From Bacteroidota bacterium (GTDB lineage Bacteria; Bacteroidota; Rhodothermia; Rhodothermales; JANQRZ01), in contig JBCDKT010000010.1 in assembly GCA_038746285.1 (NCBI GenBank), positions 1-64,000 of the forward strand: DNA of 64,000 nt. The letters run 5' to 3'. Under the pieces are notes generated by a model, which had not been told where the DNA came from, ran no database searches, and was given only the letters and a program-made list of their open reading frames with translations. Positions 16,589-24,066 of this stretch are shown piece after piece. Position numbers and translations under genes: made by a program. Each line of letters starts with the position of its first letter. The stretch's first letter is position 1.

Positions 16589-17710
16589 TCAGGCGGTTTC
16601 GGGGTGGGTCTCGGCGATGAGGTCGAGGAACTGGTCGAAGAGGTAGGCACTGTCGTGCGGGCCGGGCGACGCCTCGGGGTGGTACTGCACTGAGAGCCCG
16701 GGGAAGGCGACGAAGCGCAGGCCCTCGACGGTCCCGTCGTTGAGGTTGCGGTGGGTCACGCGGGCAACGGCATCGGTGACCGAGTCTTCCTCAACGGCGA
16801 AGCCGTGGTTCTGGGTCGAGATCTCGACGTCGCCTCGGTCGAGGTTCTTGACGGGCTGGTTCGCGCCGCGGTGGCCAACCTTCATCTTGTAGACCTCGAT
16901 CCCGTGCGCGAGGCCCATGAGCTGGTGGCCGAGGCAGATGCCGAAGGTCGGCAGCCCGCTCTCGGAGGCGGCCTTCGCGGTCTCGACGGCGTCCGGCATC
17001 GCGCGCGGGTCGCCGGGGCCGTTGGATAGGAAGAGGCCGTCGGGGTTCCAGTCGAGGACCGTTGCGAGCGGGGTCGATGCGGGGAAGACGCGGACGGTGC
17101 AGCCGCGCCGGGCAAACGAGCGGAGGATGTTGCGCTTGACGCCGTAGTCGTAGACCGCGACCCGAGGGCCCTCCCCTTCGGCGAAGTCGTAGGCCTCGCT
17201 GGTGGTGACGCGGCTGGCGAGTTCGAGCCCGGCCATGCTCGGGTGCGCCTTCGCTTTCGCCACGAGGCTGTCGTCGTCGAGGTCCACCGACGAGATGACG
17301 GCGTTCAGGACGCCGCCCTGTCGGATGCGCCGGACGAGCCGCCGCGTGTCGACCCCGGTGATGCCGACGAGTTCGTGCCGCCGCATCCAGGCCTCGAAGC
17401 TCTCGTCGGCAAGCGTATTGGAATACTGATCGACGAAGGCGCGCGTGACGAGGCCGGCGACCATCGGGCGGTCGGCTTCGAGGTCGGCCTCGGCCGCGCC
17501 GTAGTTGCCGATGTGCGGGTAGGTCATCATCATGATTTGCCCGACGTAGCTCGGGTCGGTCATGATCTCTTGGTAGCCGGACATGCTCGTGTTGAAGCAC
17601 AGCTCGCCGGCCGTCTCGCCGAGGTGGCCGACGGCCAGGCCGGTGACGACGGTCCCGTCTTCGAGGGCGAGCTTCGCCGGGGCGCGGTCAGAGGTAGAGT
17701 CAGGCGTCAT
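16589..17710 (-). CDS. carA: Carbamoyl-phosphate synthase small (glutaminase) subunit
   Basis: Hydrolyses glutamine and channels ammonia to CarB. The N-terminal CPSase_sm_chain domain has LALEDGTVVTGLAVGHLGET and FNTSMSGYQEIMTDPSYVGQ. The C-terminal class I glutaminase has the nucleophile Cys259 (FGICLGHQLMGLAHG) and His344/Glu346 (SVQYHPEASPGP). Length 373 residues is standard. It is the first gene of a carA-orf-orf-carB cluster. An intrinsic-terminator-like hairpin lies in its leader (see 17765-17793), which suggests control by attenuation. Confidence 0.96.
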   Translation of the reverse strand: MTPDSTSDRAPAKLALEDGTVVTGLAVGHLGETAGELCFNTSMSGYQEIMTDPSYVGQIMMMTYPHIGNYGAAEADLEADRPMVAGLVTRAFVDQYSNTLADESFEAWMRRHELVGITGVDTRRLVRRIRQGGVLNAVISSVDLDDDSLVAKAKAHPSMAGLELASRVTTSEAYDFAEGEGPRVAVYDYGVKRNILRSFARRGCTVRVFPASTPLATVLDWNPDGLFLSNGPGDPRAMPDAVETAKAASESGLPTFGICLGHQLMGLAHGIEVYKMKVGHRGANQPVKNLDRGDVEISTQNHGFAVEEDSVTDAVARVTHRNLNDGTVEGLRFVAFPGLSVQYHPEASPGPHDSAYLFDQFLDLIAETHPETA

Positions 17711-17764
17711 GGAAAGCAGGGGCCAATGGAGACTGACGTATCGTCGGGCGTGGAGGGTCGATAT

Positions 17765-17793
17765 AAAAAAAGCCTCCCCAAAACGGGAAGGCT
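17765..17793 (-). promoter_or_regulatory. Terminator-like hairpin in the carA leader (candidate attenuator)
   Basis: Read on the minus strand: AGCCUUCCC, loop GUUUU, GGGGAGGCU, then a run of six to seven U. The nine-pair stem contains one G-U pair that is a mismatch on the other strand, favouring minus-strand function. It lies about 55 bp upstream of the carA ATG. No minus-strand gene precedes it, so it is not a 3' terminator of a visible gene. Premature termination controlling carAB is the simplest reading. Confidence 0.6.
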
Positions 17794-17848
17794 AGGGAGC
17801 GAGTCGGCTCCGGTCAGGGTCGGGCAGAACGAGGCGTGCGTCGGGCAC
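17792..17848 (-). CDS. Candidate carA leader peptide
   Basis: An 18-codon frame with a GTG start encodes MPDARLVLPDPDRSRLAP and stops with a TAG that runs into the left arm of the terminator hairpin. Three Arg codons (CGC, CGG, CGA) are present, and arginine is one end product of the carAB pathway. The geometry resembles amino-acid or UTP-sensitive attenuators. In DNA this GC-rich, short GTG frames arise by chance, so support is modest. Confidence 0.3.
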   Translation of the reverse strand: MPDARLVLPDPDRSRLAP

Positions 17849-18009
17849 AGGTAGTGGAGGCAGGGTGCGCAGCAGACGGAAGCTACGCCGCGCGCCGAGG
17901 TCCGGGCAAGCCGTGCGCGCCGGCCCAGGCGCGGCGACTCGCCTTTGTGCCTCTTTTCACACCCGACCCCGCGCTATACTTCCACCCCGACACGCTGCGT
18001 TTCTCCCTC

Positions 18010-18729
18010 GTGCCCGAGCCCACCTCCCCGCATCCCCGACGTCTCCGCTCCGAAGGCCACAACCAGGCCTACCGGGCGCGCATCCTGGGCGCGCTCGCGC
18101 TGAGCCTGCTCGTGCTGACGCTGGCCTTCCGGCTCTGGCCCGCCGAGCGGCCGGCTCCCGAGCGGCGCTACGTCGCCACGCCGCAGGAGCGGATCGAGCT
18201 CGAACTGATCGAGCCGACGGCGCAGACGCGCCGGGCCGCCCCGCCCCCGCCGCCGACGCTCCCGCCCGTCGAGGTGCCGGACGACGTGGAAATCCCCGAG
18301 GAGGTGATCGAACTCGACGTGCCCGACCTTAGCCCGGACGTCGCGCCCGTCGAGATCGACGCGCCGCCGGGCTTGGAGGAACTCGACGGCGAACCCGAAG
18401 GGCCGGTCTTCGTCGAGCGCGCCGACCGCCGGCCGCGCACGGTGACGCCAGTCTTCCCAGACTACCCGCGCGAGGCTGAGCGACGCGACATCCGCGCCCG
18501 CGTCCGCATCCGCGCCCTGATCGACGAGCGCGGCCGGGTGCAGGAGACGGTCATCCTCGAACGGGTGCTGCTCGACAAGCGCGACCGCGAGGAGCGGGTC
18601 GCCGAGATCGGCTACGGCGTCGAGGAGGCTGTGCTCGACGCGGCCCGCCGCACACGCTTCCGCCCCGGCCGCCACGGCGGTCGCCCCGTGCAGACGTACA
18701 CGACGCTGACGCTCAGCGTCGGCGTTTGA
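18010..18729 (+). CDS. tonB: Energy transducer TonB-like protein
   Basis: A 239-residue inner-membrane protein. An N-terminal helix (ARILGALALSLLVLTLAFRLW) is followed by a proline/acid-rich periplasmic linker. The TonB C-terminal domain begins at VTPVFPDYPREAERRDIRARVRIRALIDERG, with the later AVLDAARRTRFRPGRHGGRPV and YTTLTLSV. It would pass proton-motive force to outer-membrane receptors such as the one at 29.7-31.9 kb. The GTG start at 18010 gives a short cytoplasmic tail; a GTG at 17947 is also in frame. No exbB/exbD is adjacent. Confidence 0.85.
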   Translation: MPEPTSPHPRRLRSEGHNQAYRARILGALALSLLVLTLAFRLWPAERPAPERRYVATPQERIELELIEPTAQTRRAAPPPPPTLPPVEVPDDVEIPEEVIELDVPDLSPDVAPVEIDAPPGLEELDGEPEGPVFVERADRRPRTVTPVFPDYPREAERRDIRARVRIRALIDERGRVQETVILERVLLDKRDREERVAEIGYGVEEAVLDAARRTRFRPGRHGGRPVQTYTTLTLSVGV

Positions 18730-18736
18730 GGCTGCT

Positions 18737-19339
18737 GTGCGCCCGTACGACCAGATCGCCGACTGGTACGCCTTAGCGCGCGACCCCGAGGCCGGCCTGG
18801 ATGATCTCGCGGCGTTCGCCTGCCCCCTCCCGGCCGGCGCGGCCGTCCTCGACCTCGGCTGCGGCAACGGCGTCCCGGTCTCCCGCTTCCTGCTCCAACA
18901 AGGCTTCGCCGTGACCGGGCTGGACTCGTCCCCAGCGATGCTGGCGAGGTACCGCACGCACTTCCCCGCCGTGCCCGCCCGCTGCGAGCGCGCCCAGGAC
19001 GCCCGCTTCGAACCGGAAACCTTCGACGCCGTCGTCGCCTGGGGCGTGCTGTTTCACCTGTCAGAGACCGAGCAGGCCGCCGTGATCGGGAAGGTGGCAC
19101 GGTGGCTCCGACCCGGCGGGCGCTTCGTGTTTACCTCGGGCGAGGCGAAGGGCGTGACGGAGAGCAAGATGGACGGCGTGACGTTTGGCTACACCTCGCT
19201 CGGCCGCGATGCGTACCGCCGTCTCGCCGAGGCGTCGGGCATGCGCTGGGTCCGGGACTACACGAACGCCTGGGACAACCACGTCTACGCCGTCCAGAAA
19301 CGCCCTCTCCAAAATGAGTTGCTGCGGCTAGCTACCTAA
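18737..19339 (+). CDS. Class I SAM-dependent methyltransferase
   Basis: A 200-residue Rossmann-fold methyltransferase. Motif I is VLDLGCGNGVPVSRFLLQQG, the acidic loop is VTGLDSSPAML, and motif IV/post-motif is FDAVVAWGVLFHL, followed by LRPGGRFVFTSGE. It starts with GTG 7 bp after the tonB-like gene, so cotranscription is likely. No substrate-specific domain is present and the substrate is unknown. It is the last core-looking gene before the accessory stretch that extends to sbcC. Confidence 0.88.
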   Translation: MRPYDQIADWYALARDPEAGLDDLAAFACPLPAGAAVLDLGCGNGVPVSRFLLQQGFAVTGLDSSPAMLARYRTHFPAVPARCERAQDARFEPETFDAVVAWGVLFHLSETEQAAVIGKVARWLRPGGRFVFTSGEAKGVTESKMDGVTFGYTSLGRDAYRRLAEASGMRWVRDYTNAWDNHVYAVQKRPLQNELLRLAT

Positions 19340-19394
19340 CGCATTCCGGTACAGAGGAAAGTCGCACCCTCTCCTCGATGAGCGCTCGACGGAG

Positions 19395-19619
19395 GTGGCA
19401 ACCAAAGCGGGTGGCTGGCCCAGCCTCAGTCGCTGCTCCAGCTGCGGCCAGCACTGGCAGATCGACATCGGCATATCTGGGTGGGATGCGAGGCATAGGG
19501 TGCAAGGCGTCGTGTATTGCCCGGTTCACCTCCACGAAATAGGTGCCCGGCGCTTCCCGGCCCGTACCCGCGAGAAGGTACTCGGAGAGTCCCGCGCTCG
19601 CAGGCCAACGTCGGGCTGA
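19395..19619 (+). pseudogene. Possible cassette ORF or gene remnant with a Cys-x-x-Cys-Gly-Gln motif
   Basis: A 74-codon frame with a GTG start containing RCSSCGQHWQIDIG and a later VVYCPVHL, which looks like a small zinc-binding protein rather than a random shadow. Its last codons enter the attC-like repeat at 19600-19709, an arrangement typical of a gene cassette. The surrounding 19340-19969 stretch has no other convincing gene; a hydrophobic fragment near 19724-19800 (LNQVLSFTDRITRSP, then a leucine/alanine run) may be another remnant. Confidence 0.28.
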
Positions 19620-19709
19620 ACGGCTCCGCGTTCGCCGTGCTACCGCCAGTCGCTATCTTCGACCGGAACGCTCCGTCCCCGGCACGGCTGAAGCGCCGCT
19701 CCGTTGTGC
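19600..19709 (+). repeat. attC-like repeat, copy C
   Basis: Shares conserved ends with two repeats near 47 kb: a left end GCAGGCCAAC (GCAGGCCGAC and GCGGGCCGAC in the others) and a right end GGCTGAAGCGCC followed ten bases later by GTTGTGC. The centre is unrelated. Length (110 bp) matches the others (115 and 110 bp from the same left motif). Conserved ends with a variable middle is the signature of integron attC sites, though the core boxes are not canonical. Confidence 0.45.
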
Positions 19710-19969
19710 CGCACTCGCGCCGTTGATGCCGCTCAACCAAGTTCTCTCCTTTACCGACCGTATCACCCGCTCCCCTTCCGTCGTGCCCCTACTCCTGGCC
19801 CTCGCAGCAGGCTTTGGCCTCGTTCGACATCCCGAGTGGGCGATGTCGGCCCCGTTCGCAGCGTCAGGGCGCTGCCCGAGTAGAGAGGATGGTCGGACCG
19901 CTCTCGCTCGGGGCGCGGCATAGCCGCACGCTGTTCTACCGCACTCCTGGTTCTCCGTACTCCCCCGCT

Positions 19970-20740
19970 ATGTCTAGGAAGCTCGATCATGCAAAGGCTC
20001 TCTACCTCGAGGGCATCCGGGATGGACGCGCACGAGAAGCCGTCACTCGCTACACAGGCGACCGCTATACCCAGCACTCGACCGGTGTACGCGACGGTGT
20101 CGAGGGCTTCGTCGCCTTCTTCGAGCCATTCATTCAGCGAAACCCGATCCGAGACATCGAGATCGTTCGCGGCATCGAGGACGGTCGCTACGTCTTCGTC
20201 CACGCCTATCAGAGCCTGAACAACGGTGCGGCCGAATGGGTCACGACGGATTTTTTCGATACTGACTCCGACGACCTAATCGTCGAGCATTGGGACGTGA
20301 TCGCACCGTACGTCGCGGAGACGCCGTCGGGCCACACGTCGGTCGACGGGCCAACGGAGATCGAGGACTTGGATCAAACCGAAGCCAACAAAGCCCTCGT
20401 CCGGTCCATGACCGAGGACTTGTTGACACCGGGTGAGCGTTCCCCGAGGGCAGCAGACTACATCGCGCAGGACATCGTGCAGCACGATGCAGACCTAGCA
20501 GACGGTCTCGACGCTTTCCGGGCGATGCTCCGCTCTCCCGACCGCTTGCAGTACCACGAGATCTTTCTGCTTGTCGGCCAGGGCAATTTCGTGGCGACGC
20601 TCTGCCGCGCGTCGCGGGGAGACCAGGAGGTCGCGCAGGTGGATCTGTACCGGATCGATGGCGGGATGGTCGCCGAGCGGTGGACCAACGCCGAGGACGT
20701 CCCGGCCGCAGCAGACTCCGTCAACGGCGGCAAGTTCTAG
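19970..20740 (+). CDS. Tandem SnoaL/NTF2-like protein
   Basis: A 256-residue soluble protein containing two NTF2-like (SnoaL) domains. The first opens with DHAKALYLEGIRDGRAREAV and YTQHSTGVRDGVEGFVAFF; the second with NKALVRSMTEDLLTPGERSP, IVQHDADLADGLDAF and GGMVAERW. SnoaL domains are small-molecule cones used as cyclases, isomerases or binding proteins. The ATG at 19970 gives the family-typical N-terminus. It lies directly left of the first sbcC-end duplicate and is probably accessory. Confidence 0.82.
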   Translation: MSRKLDHAKALYLEGIRDGRAREAVTRYTGDRYTQHSTGVRDGVEGFVAFFEPFIQRNPIRDIEIVRGIEDGRYVFVHAYQSLNNGAAEWVTTDFFDTDSDDLIVEHWDVIAPYVAETPSGHTSVDGPTEIEDLDQTEANKALVRSMTEDLLTPGERSPRAADYIAQDIVQHDADLADGLDAFRAMLRSPDRLQYHEIFLLVGQGNFVATLCRASRGDQEVAQVDLYRIDGGMVAERWTNAEDVPAAADSVNGGKF

Positions 20741-20762
20741 CCCAGCCCCAGGTGCGGCTGTA

Positions 20763-20830
20763 CAGAGGCCGATCGCGTCGTAGCCGGAGCCGTCGACGGG
20801 GTCTTTCCTGACCTCGATGCGGACGGGGAA
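20763..20830 (-). repeat. Extra copy 1 of the sbcC 3' end
   Basis: A 68-bp block matches the terminal bases of sbcC (25038-25105) with four differences. On the minus strand it encodes VRIEVRKDPVDGSGYDAIG, against VRIEVKKDPVDGSGYDVIG in the gene. It has no upstream gene body. It marks the left edge of the MarR/SDR module. Confidence 0.92.
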
Positions 20831-20848
20831 GAAACTTATGGGGCACAC

Positions 20849-20862
20849 CAATGTTTAGCACT
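20849..20862. promoter_or_regulatory. Candidate operator/promoter segment before the MarR gene
   Basis: The AT-rich stretch AATGTTTAGCACTAT just upstream of the MarR ATG contains TGTTTAG. The same seven bases occur in the opposite orientation (CTAAACA) at 21335-21341, just upstream of the downstream dehydrogenase gene. A shared half-site at both promoters would suit autoregulation plus target control by the MarR protein. Two short matches only. Confidence 0.28.
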
Positions 20863-20867
20863 ATACT

Positions 20868-21287
20868 ATGACCACTCGCTCGCTCCCCGTCCGTACGTGG
20901 CTCCGGCTCGTTCGCGTAGCCCAAAAGGTAGGCCGCGCGGCCGAAGGCCCACTCGCAGACCTCGACCTCACGGCGGGACAGTTCGCTCTGCTCGCGGCGG
21001 TCGGCGCAGCCGAAGGGGCGCTCCAAGATGACCTGGCCGGCCGGCTCGCCACCACGAAAGGGAACGTGAGCCAACTCCTCGCCAAGCTGGAAGCGAAGGA
21101 ATACGTCCACCGGGTCCCCAACGGGCGGACGAAGGCGGTCCATCTCACGCAGGGTGGGCGTGCGCTGCTCGACCGCGAGGTCCCCGCCCACGACACCTTC
21201 ATCGAAGACCGTCTCTCAGCCCTGTCCGCTGACGACCTCGACCGCCTCCACGGTCTCCTCGTCAAGCTCGACCGAAGCCTGGACTGA
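20868..21287 (+). CDS. MarR-family transcriptional regulator
   Basis: A 139-residue winged-helix regulator. The DNA-binding core is LTAGQFALLAAVGAAEGALQ, DDLAGRLATTKGNVSQLLAKLE (recognition helix) and the wing VPNGRTKAVHLTQGGRALL. Flanking helices would dimerise. It lies 63 bp upstream of the membrane-SDR fusion gene on the same strand and probably regulates it. Both genes lie between copies 1 and 2 of the sbcC 3' end. Confidence 0.9.
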   Translation: MTTRSLPVRTWLRLVRVAQKVGRAAEGPLADLDLTAGQFALLAAVGAAEGALQDDLAGRLATTKGNVSQLLAKLEAKEYVHRVPNGRTKAVHLTQGGRALLDREVPAHDTFIEDRLSALSADDLDRLHGLLVKLDRSLD

Positions 21288-21350
21288 CCCGTTACCCAGC
21301 CAACGGAAGGCGACCCCCTACTTACAGTTCACCACTAAACACTCACACTC

Positions 21351-22637
21351 ATGAAGCTCATCCTCTTCGTCCTCACCGGCGCGGTCTTCGCTGCCTTCAT
21401 CAACGCTCTCCTCTTCGCCATAGCCTCCGCGCTCGGCGGGTTCGGCCCCGGCGTAGTCGCCATCTCCGCCGGACAGCCCCTGACGCTCGCGCCCGTCGTC
21501 GTGGCGAGCGTGGGGGGCGTGGCCGGGGCTGGGCTCCTCCGGGCCGGGCTCGGCGTCGTCTTCCAGCGGTCGCGGGCGCGGTGGGTGTTCTTCGGGGTCG
21601 CGTTCGTGGTCCTGCTCCTCTCGTTCGCAACGCCACTCACTGGACTGGAAGGGGCGGGAGCTGCCGACGTCCTCGTTCTCGAACTGATGCACGTTCTGAC
21701 GTTCTTGGCGGCTGTTGTGGCCGTCGAGCATGGAACCCGGCCGTCGTGGGGATGGGGACGCGAGGCCTACGCCGAGCGCGAGGTACCGGAGCCCAAAGCT
21801 GCCTTCGTGACGGGGGCAACGGGCGGGATCGGGGCCGAGGTCGCCACCCAGCTCGCAGAGCGGGGCTGGCGCGTCGTCGGGCTGGGGCGGAGCGAGGCGA
21901 AGGCTCGCGCTGTCGAGCGCCGTGCTGGCAGCTTACCGGGCCAGGTCACCGTCCTCACGGGCGACCTCTCGCTCGTAGCCGAGGCCGACCGGCTAGCAGC
22001 GGAGGCCAGCACGCTCGCTGGGACGGAAGGGTTCTCGGCCATCGTTCACGCGGTCGGCACGCTCAAGCCAGCGTCACGGCCGACGGCCGAAGGGATCGAC
22101 GAGAACATCTCCACGTCGTGGCTCGCGCGCGTCGCCACGAACGAGAGCGTCGCTCTCGCGGACGGAGCCCGCGTCGTCAACGTCGCCGCAGCCGAGAGCG
22201 GACGCCTCCCAAGTCGTTTCGGAGCAGTCCCATCTGAGCCTGCCGACCTCGGGACCGGCATGGCGGCTCACGGCCAGGCCCAACTCACCAACGACCTGTG
22301 GGCGGCGGACCTCGCCCGGCGCGGCACCTCAGTGTGGGGCTACGGGCCGGGGGCGGTGGATACGGAGATCCGCCGAGAACTGCCCCCGCTCGTGCGCCGC
22401 CTCATGCGTCCTCTGTTCTGGGCCGAGACCCGTCCTCCAGGAGACGCTGCCGCCGACATCGTCCGGCTACTTCTCGACCGCTCGCTCCCGGCGTCTGGGT
22501 TCGCCAGCAGGACCGGACCGTTCGAGCACGCCCCCTTCATCCACGACGAAGCAAACCAGGAGGCCGTACGGCGGCTCGCGGGAAGACTCTTGTCGCAGGC
22601 CCGGGGTGCGGACCGTAGGGTAACAAAGTCGACCTGA
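21351..22637 (+). CDS. DUF6069-like membrane domain fused to a degenerate short-chain dehydrogenase
   Basis: A 428-residue fusion. Residues 1-127 form four hydrophobic helices resembling DUF6069 (MKLILFVLTGAVFAAFINAL, then APVVVASVGGVAGAGLLRAG). Residues about 145-428 are a short-chain dehydrogenase with an intact nucleotide loop (AAFVTGATGGIGAEVATQLA). The catalytic YxxxK of the family aligns with His-Gly-Gln-Ala-Gln in GMAAHGQAQLTNDL, so both Tyr and Lys are lost, and the Ser strand reads VVNVAAAESG. Probably a membrane-tethered NAD(P)-binding sensor or pseudoenzyme rather than an active reductase. Confidence 0.78.
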   Translation: MKLILFVLTGAVFAAFINALLFAIASALGGFGPGVVAISAGQPLTLAPVVVASVGGVAGAGLLRAGLGVVFQRSRARWVFFGVAFVVLLLSFATPLTGLEGAGAADVLVLELMHVLTFLAAVVAVEHGTRPSWGWGREAYAEREVPEPKAAFVTGATGGIGAEVATQLAERGWRVVGLGRSEAKARAVERRAGSLPGQVTVLTGDLSLVAEADRLAAEASTLAGTEGFSAIVHAVGTLKPASRPTAEGIDENISTSWLARVATNESVALADGARVVNVAAAESGRLPSRFGAVPSEPADLGTGMAAHGQAQLTNDLWAADLARRGTSVWGYGPGAVDTEIRRELPPLVRRLMRPLFWAETRPPGDAAADIVRLLLDRSLPASGFASRTGPFEHAPFIHDEANQEAVRRLAGRLLSQARGADRRVTKST

Positions 22638-22676
22638 GCCACCCCGATTGCCCCATGCACTTGAGCGCTTCCCTGC

Positions 22677-22740
22677 CAGACGCCGATCACGTCGTAGCCG
22701 GAGCCGTCAACGGGGTCTTTCCTGACCTCGATGCGGACGG
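22677..22740 (-). repeat. Extra copy 2 of the sbcC 3' end
   Basis: A 64-bp block matches sbcC bases 25038-25101 with three differences; the stop codon is altered (TCA to CCA on the + strand). It shares the substitutions CCTGACCTCGATG with copy 1 against CTTGACCTCAATG in the gene. It separates the MarR/SDR module from the AraC/epimerase module. Confidence 0.93.
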
Positions 22741-22858
22741 TTCGACGGGCCGGATGTTGTAGGATGCCTCAACGTGATAGCGCAGAAATACCTCTTGCGC
22801 AACTTGGCAACGTTTTACTGTAGTCCGTCAGGCGAGTTACGTTGCGCTGCCCCGAAGC

Positions 22859-23806
22859 TCAGTTACCGGTCACTGCCTTCTCGCGATTCGCCCTTAGCCG
22901 AGCGATATCGCGGGTGGGAGGGGCACCGAAGAGGCGCCTGTATTCGCGGCTGAATTGGGACGGGCTGGCGTAGCCCACGCGGTACCCAGCCGTCGCAGCG
23001 GTCAGGCCCTCGCCCAGCATCTGCGCGCGCGCCTCGCGCAATCGCAGTTCTTTCTGGTACTGGAGCGGCGTCATCGCCGTCACGGCCTTGAAGTGGCGAT
23101 GCAGCGCCGAGGCGCTCAGGCCCACCTCGCGCGTGAGCGCCTTCAGATCGTACCGCTCGGCGTAGTTCGCCTTGAGCCACGCGATTGCCTGCGCGACGGC
23201 CTGGAGCCGTGGGTTGGCCCTGGCGATCTGCCGTGCGAGTGCGCCGTGCGGCCCTGTCAAGAGCCGGTACTGGACTTCTTCGAGCACCAACGGCACAAGC
23301 GCACCGGCGTCGCGAGGAGATTGAAGGAGCCGCACCAGGCGCACGGTCGCATCGAGCAGCGTGTGGGTGACCGGACGGATAGACACGCCGCGATCCAACT
23401 CGGAGCCGCTGAGCGTAGCCTCTTCCAGGCCGTGCTTTGCCGTCGCCGCCGCTACCTCGGCCGGGTTCAGCGCGAGCGCTAAGCCTAAGCACGGCGCATC
23501 AGGGCTTGCTTCGAGCACCCGCACGATGACCGGGAGTTCGAACGACACCACGAGGCACTCGGCGGGGCCGTGCGCGAACGTCTCCTCGGCCAGGACGAGT
23601 TCTTTCCGGCCCTGCGCCAGGATCCAGAGCGCCACGCCCTGTTGCAGGTGTAGCGGACGAGTGGGCCGCGCGTACCGGATCAGCTTCAGCGGCTCGATGG
23701 TCGTAGCGTGGCTACCCTCAGCAGAGGCAAATCGTGCAATGAGGCTGGCCAACTCTGCCCGTTGCGTTGCCAGGCTAGGGTCCGTCGTGCTACTGTTCAT
23801 AGCCAT
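22859..23806 (-). CDS. AraC-family transcriptional regulator with AraC_N cupin-like domain
   Basis: A 315-residue regulator. The N-terminal AraC_N ligand domain (IEPLKLIRYARPTRPLHLQ, ALWILAQGRKELVLAEETFA, CLVVSFELPVIVRVLEASP) is followed by a double helix-turn-helix (DLKALTREVGLSASALHRHF and AGYRVGYASPSQFSREYRRLFG). This family usually controls adjacent oxidoreductase genes. It is transcribed away from the epimerase gene 260 bp away, giving a shared divergent promoter region. The ATG at 23806 matches the family N-terminus better than the longer frame to 23947. Confidence 0.9.
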   Translation of the reverse strand: MAMNSSTTDPSLATQRAELASLIARFASAEGSHATTIEPLKLIRYARPTRPLHLQQGVALWILAQGRKELVLAEETFAHGPAECLVVSFELPVIVRVLEASPDAPCLGLALALNPAEVAAATAKHGLEEATLSGSELDRGVSIRPVTHTLLDATVRLVRLLQSPRDAGALVPLVLEEVQYRLLTGPHGALARQIARANPRLQAVAQAIAWLKANYAERYDLKALTREVGLSASALHRHFKAVTAMTPLQYQKELRLREARAQMLGEGLTAATAGYRVGYASPSQFSREYRRLFGAPPTRDIARLRANREKAVTGN

Positions 23807-24066
23807 ATCGCTTGTCTCCGAAACTCGAACTCCGATAGATACTGCCTCGCTGTCGCGCACGACACTGCTGCATCTTGGGACTCTGCAAGTTCGTTTACTG
23901 TGCCGCGGCCGGAGCGGCCACGAAAGCAGATAAGTAAGATCAGGCAAGAATTGCGTGATTCTGGGTCATCCGCTCGCGTGCCGGTCCGGTTGTATCCCCA
24001 CGCTGCCTCGGCAGAACCGGACGCCAGGCGGCATTTGGCCGTTCTCCGCTTCAACATCGCCCCCCT

